Source of the DNA: Thalassospira xianhensis MCCC 1A02616
GTDB taxonomy: Bacteria > Pseudomonadota > Alphaproteobacteria > Rhodospirillales > Thalassospiraceae
NCBI RefSeq assembly: GCF_003326475.1
Contig: NZ_JPWA01000034.1
Span: 1-53,294 of the forward strand
Reading direction: 5' to 3'
Length of the DNA stretch: 53,294 bases
Positions 51,916 to 53,294 of the stretch are shown here, piece by piece. The notes under the pieces are model-generated. The model was not told where the DNA came from and ran no database searches. It saw only the letters and a list, made by a program, of their open reading frames with translations. Within the stretch, counting starts at the first letter, position 1. Every line of letters starts with the position of its first letter. The position numbers were made by a program, and so were the translations under genes.

Positions 51916-52863
51916 ATGCGCCGCGTAAATTTTGATCTTGATGTATTACGCAGTTTCGTGACGGGCATGGACCTTGGCAGTTATGCGCGTGCGGCGGAAC
52001 GTCTGGGCCGTTCGACATCGGCGGTTAGCGCGCAGATGAAAAAGCTTGAAGAACAGGCGGGCACAGCGATCTTTCGCAAATCCGGACGTAATCTGGCGTT
52101 GACGGATGCCGGACAAACCATGCTGTCTTATGCGCGCCGTTTGCTTGATCTGAATGACGAGGCGGCAACCGCCCTGCATGGTGCGGACCTTGAAGGTTGG
52201 GTGAGGCTGGGTTTGCAGGAAGATTTTGGTGAAGCGCTTTTGCCCGCCATTTTGGGGCAGTTTGCCCGCGCCCATCCCAAGGTGCGGATCGAGGCACGGG
52301 TTGGCCGTAATGCCGATCTGATCGAGCGGATCGAAAAGGGTCAGATTGATCTGGCGCTGACATGGGGGCAGCCGGGGATGGATAGGGCATCCGCACCCTA
52401 TATTACACGCATTGCCGAAGTCCCGATGTGCTGGATCACGGCAGCGCGGTCAGACAGGGGCGATTTTTTGACCCCGGATGATGTAGGGGCGCGGCAGATG
52501 AATTTGGGCGATGATCCGCTGCCACTTGTCGCGTTCGAGCCGCCCTGTCTGTTGCGCGATTGCGCGACAACAGCACTTGATCGGGCCGGGGTGGCGTGGC
52601 GGATGGCGTTCGTCAGTCCCAGTCTTGGCGGGCTTTGGGCGGCAACGGCCGCCGGGCTTGGCGTCATGGTGCGGACACCGATTGGTTTGCCGGGCAACCT
52701 TCGCGTCTTTGATGGCGGACTTCCGGCCCTGCCGTCGCTTGATCTTAACCTTTTGGGTTCTGAGAGCGAGCCAAGCGATATCGTTCGGCGGCTGGCTGAT
52801 ATCCTGATGGCATCGGTGCGTGATGCGATGCCGGGGTATCTTGAACGGTTACATGCGGCCTAA
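51916..52863 (+). CDS. LysR-family transcriptional regulator
   Basis: A 315-residue LTTR. The N-terminal winged helix is SYARAAERLGRSTSAVSAQMKKLEEQAGTAIFRKSGRNLALTDAG, and a substrate-binding domain covers about 90-300. It is transcribed away from the tautomerase-cupin-DUF4865 genes, 117 bases apart, and probably controls them. Its stop overlaps the stop of the next, convergent gene. Confidence 0.93.
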   Translation: MRRVNFDLDVLRSFVTGMDLGSYARAAERLGRSTSAVSAQMKKLEEQAGTAIFRKSGRNLALTDAGQTMLSYARRLLDLNDEAATALHGADLEGWVRLGLQEDFGEALLPAILGQFARAHPKVRIEARVGRNADLIERIEKGQIDLALTWGQPGMDRASAPYITRIAEVPMCWITAARSDRGDFLTPDDVGARQMNLGDDPLPLVAFEPPCLLRDCATTALDRAGVAWRMAFVSPSLGGLWAATAAGLGVMVRTPIGLPGNLRVFDGGLPALPSLDLNLLGSESEPSDIVRRLADILMASVRDAMPGYLERLHAA

Positions 52864-53294
52864 TTGCGATACAGACAGGTGATATTGCTGCCTTGTCGGG
52901 CGAAAAAGGCTGCCTGATGTTTCAGGCGTTCGCGGGCGTCGTCATCCATGTTTCCGCCATCGCCGCTATCAAGTTCGATCACGGTGGCGTCGCGGCGGGC
53001 AAGGCCCAGAATGTCAGGCGCGATGCCGGGCATATGGAAAATGATGTCGGATGTTTCAATCGCGCGCGCGATACCGTGGGCAAGGTCAAAGGCATTGTCG
53101 GCCGCAACATCCGCATGCAGGATCTGGCCACCCGGAACGGTGGCGGAGCTGCCTTGGGGGACGAAGCGGGTCAGGGCGGCGTCAAGGTCCTGCGGGGTGC
53201 TTTGCGTCAGGTGGGTATCTTGCAATCCGTTCTGGAAAAAATGTGTCCAGAACCGCTGTCGGGCGACACCGTCCGGCAGGTGGGCGGCAACGCG
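52860..53294 (-). CDS. Protein of unknown function, cut by the window edge
   Basis: The frame is open from the right end of the window to a TAG at 52860-52862, so only the C-terminal 144 residues are seen; a TTG at 53225 is internal, not necessarily the start. Visible stretches include HADVAADNAFDLAHGIARAIETSDIIFHMPGIAPDILGLARRDATVIELDSGD and a final CLYRN. I do not recognise the family. Convergent with the LysR gene, four bases shared. Confidence 0.65.
   Translation of the reverse strand, partial: RVAAHLPDGVARQRFWTHFFQNGLQDTHLTQSTPQDLDAALTRFVPQGSSATVPGGQILHADVAADNAFDLAHGIARAIETSDIIFHMPGIAPDILGLARRDATVIELDSGDGGNMDDDARERLKHQAAFFARQGSNITCLYRN

Overview
The window looks like chromosomal DNA of a marine-type alphaproteobacterium (Rhodospirillales, most likely Thalassospira or a close relative). 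This is inferred from moderate-to-high GC, an rRNA operon ending in 5S then tRNA-fMet, and the set of catabolic families; no species marker is complete here. No insertion sequence, integrase, phage gene or CRISPR array was seen.

Layout. 1-240: 3' tip of a 5S rRNA gene, tRNA-fMet and terminator. 388-9735: an IclR regulator divergent from a seven-gene operon (oligopeptide-type ABC transporter, gamma-glutamyltransferase-like enzyme without signal peptide, M20 peptidase), which reads as import and intracellular hydrolysis of a gamma-glutamyl or similarly blocked peptide. 9949-28172: an iron island bounded by two Fur-box-like sites. A TonB-dependent receptor on + faces a 12-gene operon on - whose gene order matches achromobactin loci: acsD, an acsE-acsF gene fusion, an MFS exporter, acsC, acsB, acsA, cbrA-D, then an FhuF-type reductase and an RraA-like protein. 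28400-29753: a candidate small RNA/terminator and a lone gene for a 270-residue protein with a glycine-rich membrane segment.

30050-42090: a glycine betaine catabolism island. It holds formaldehyde dehydrogenase fdhA, a minus-strand operon etfB-etfA-purU-dimethylglycine dehydrogenase, a GbdR-like AraC activator, a BCCT transporter, and gbcB/gbcA (betaine monooxygenase). The logic is uptake of betaine, oxidative demethylation, electron transfer through ETF, and disposal of formaldehyde and formyl-THF; the sarcosine step is not in the window.

42644-53294: mixed accessory metabolism. Two small exported or membrane proteins; a 2-keto-3-deoxygalactonate kinase/aldolase pair with an atypical SDR; a GIY-YIG protein; a conserved 115-residue protein; an orphan branched-chain-amino-acid-type binding lipoprotein; a CDP-alcohol phosphatidyltransferase; an aminotransferase; a LysR regulator divergent from a tautomerase-cupin-DUF4865 operon; and a gene cut by the right edge.

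The strongest candidates for something undescribed are the AcsE-AcsF fusion inside an otherwise canonical achromobactin-type locus, the RraA-like protein with a changed catalytic residue in that operon, and the solitary glycine-zipper protein at 28941-29753 with its own palindromic promoter element.
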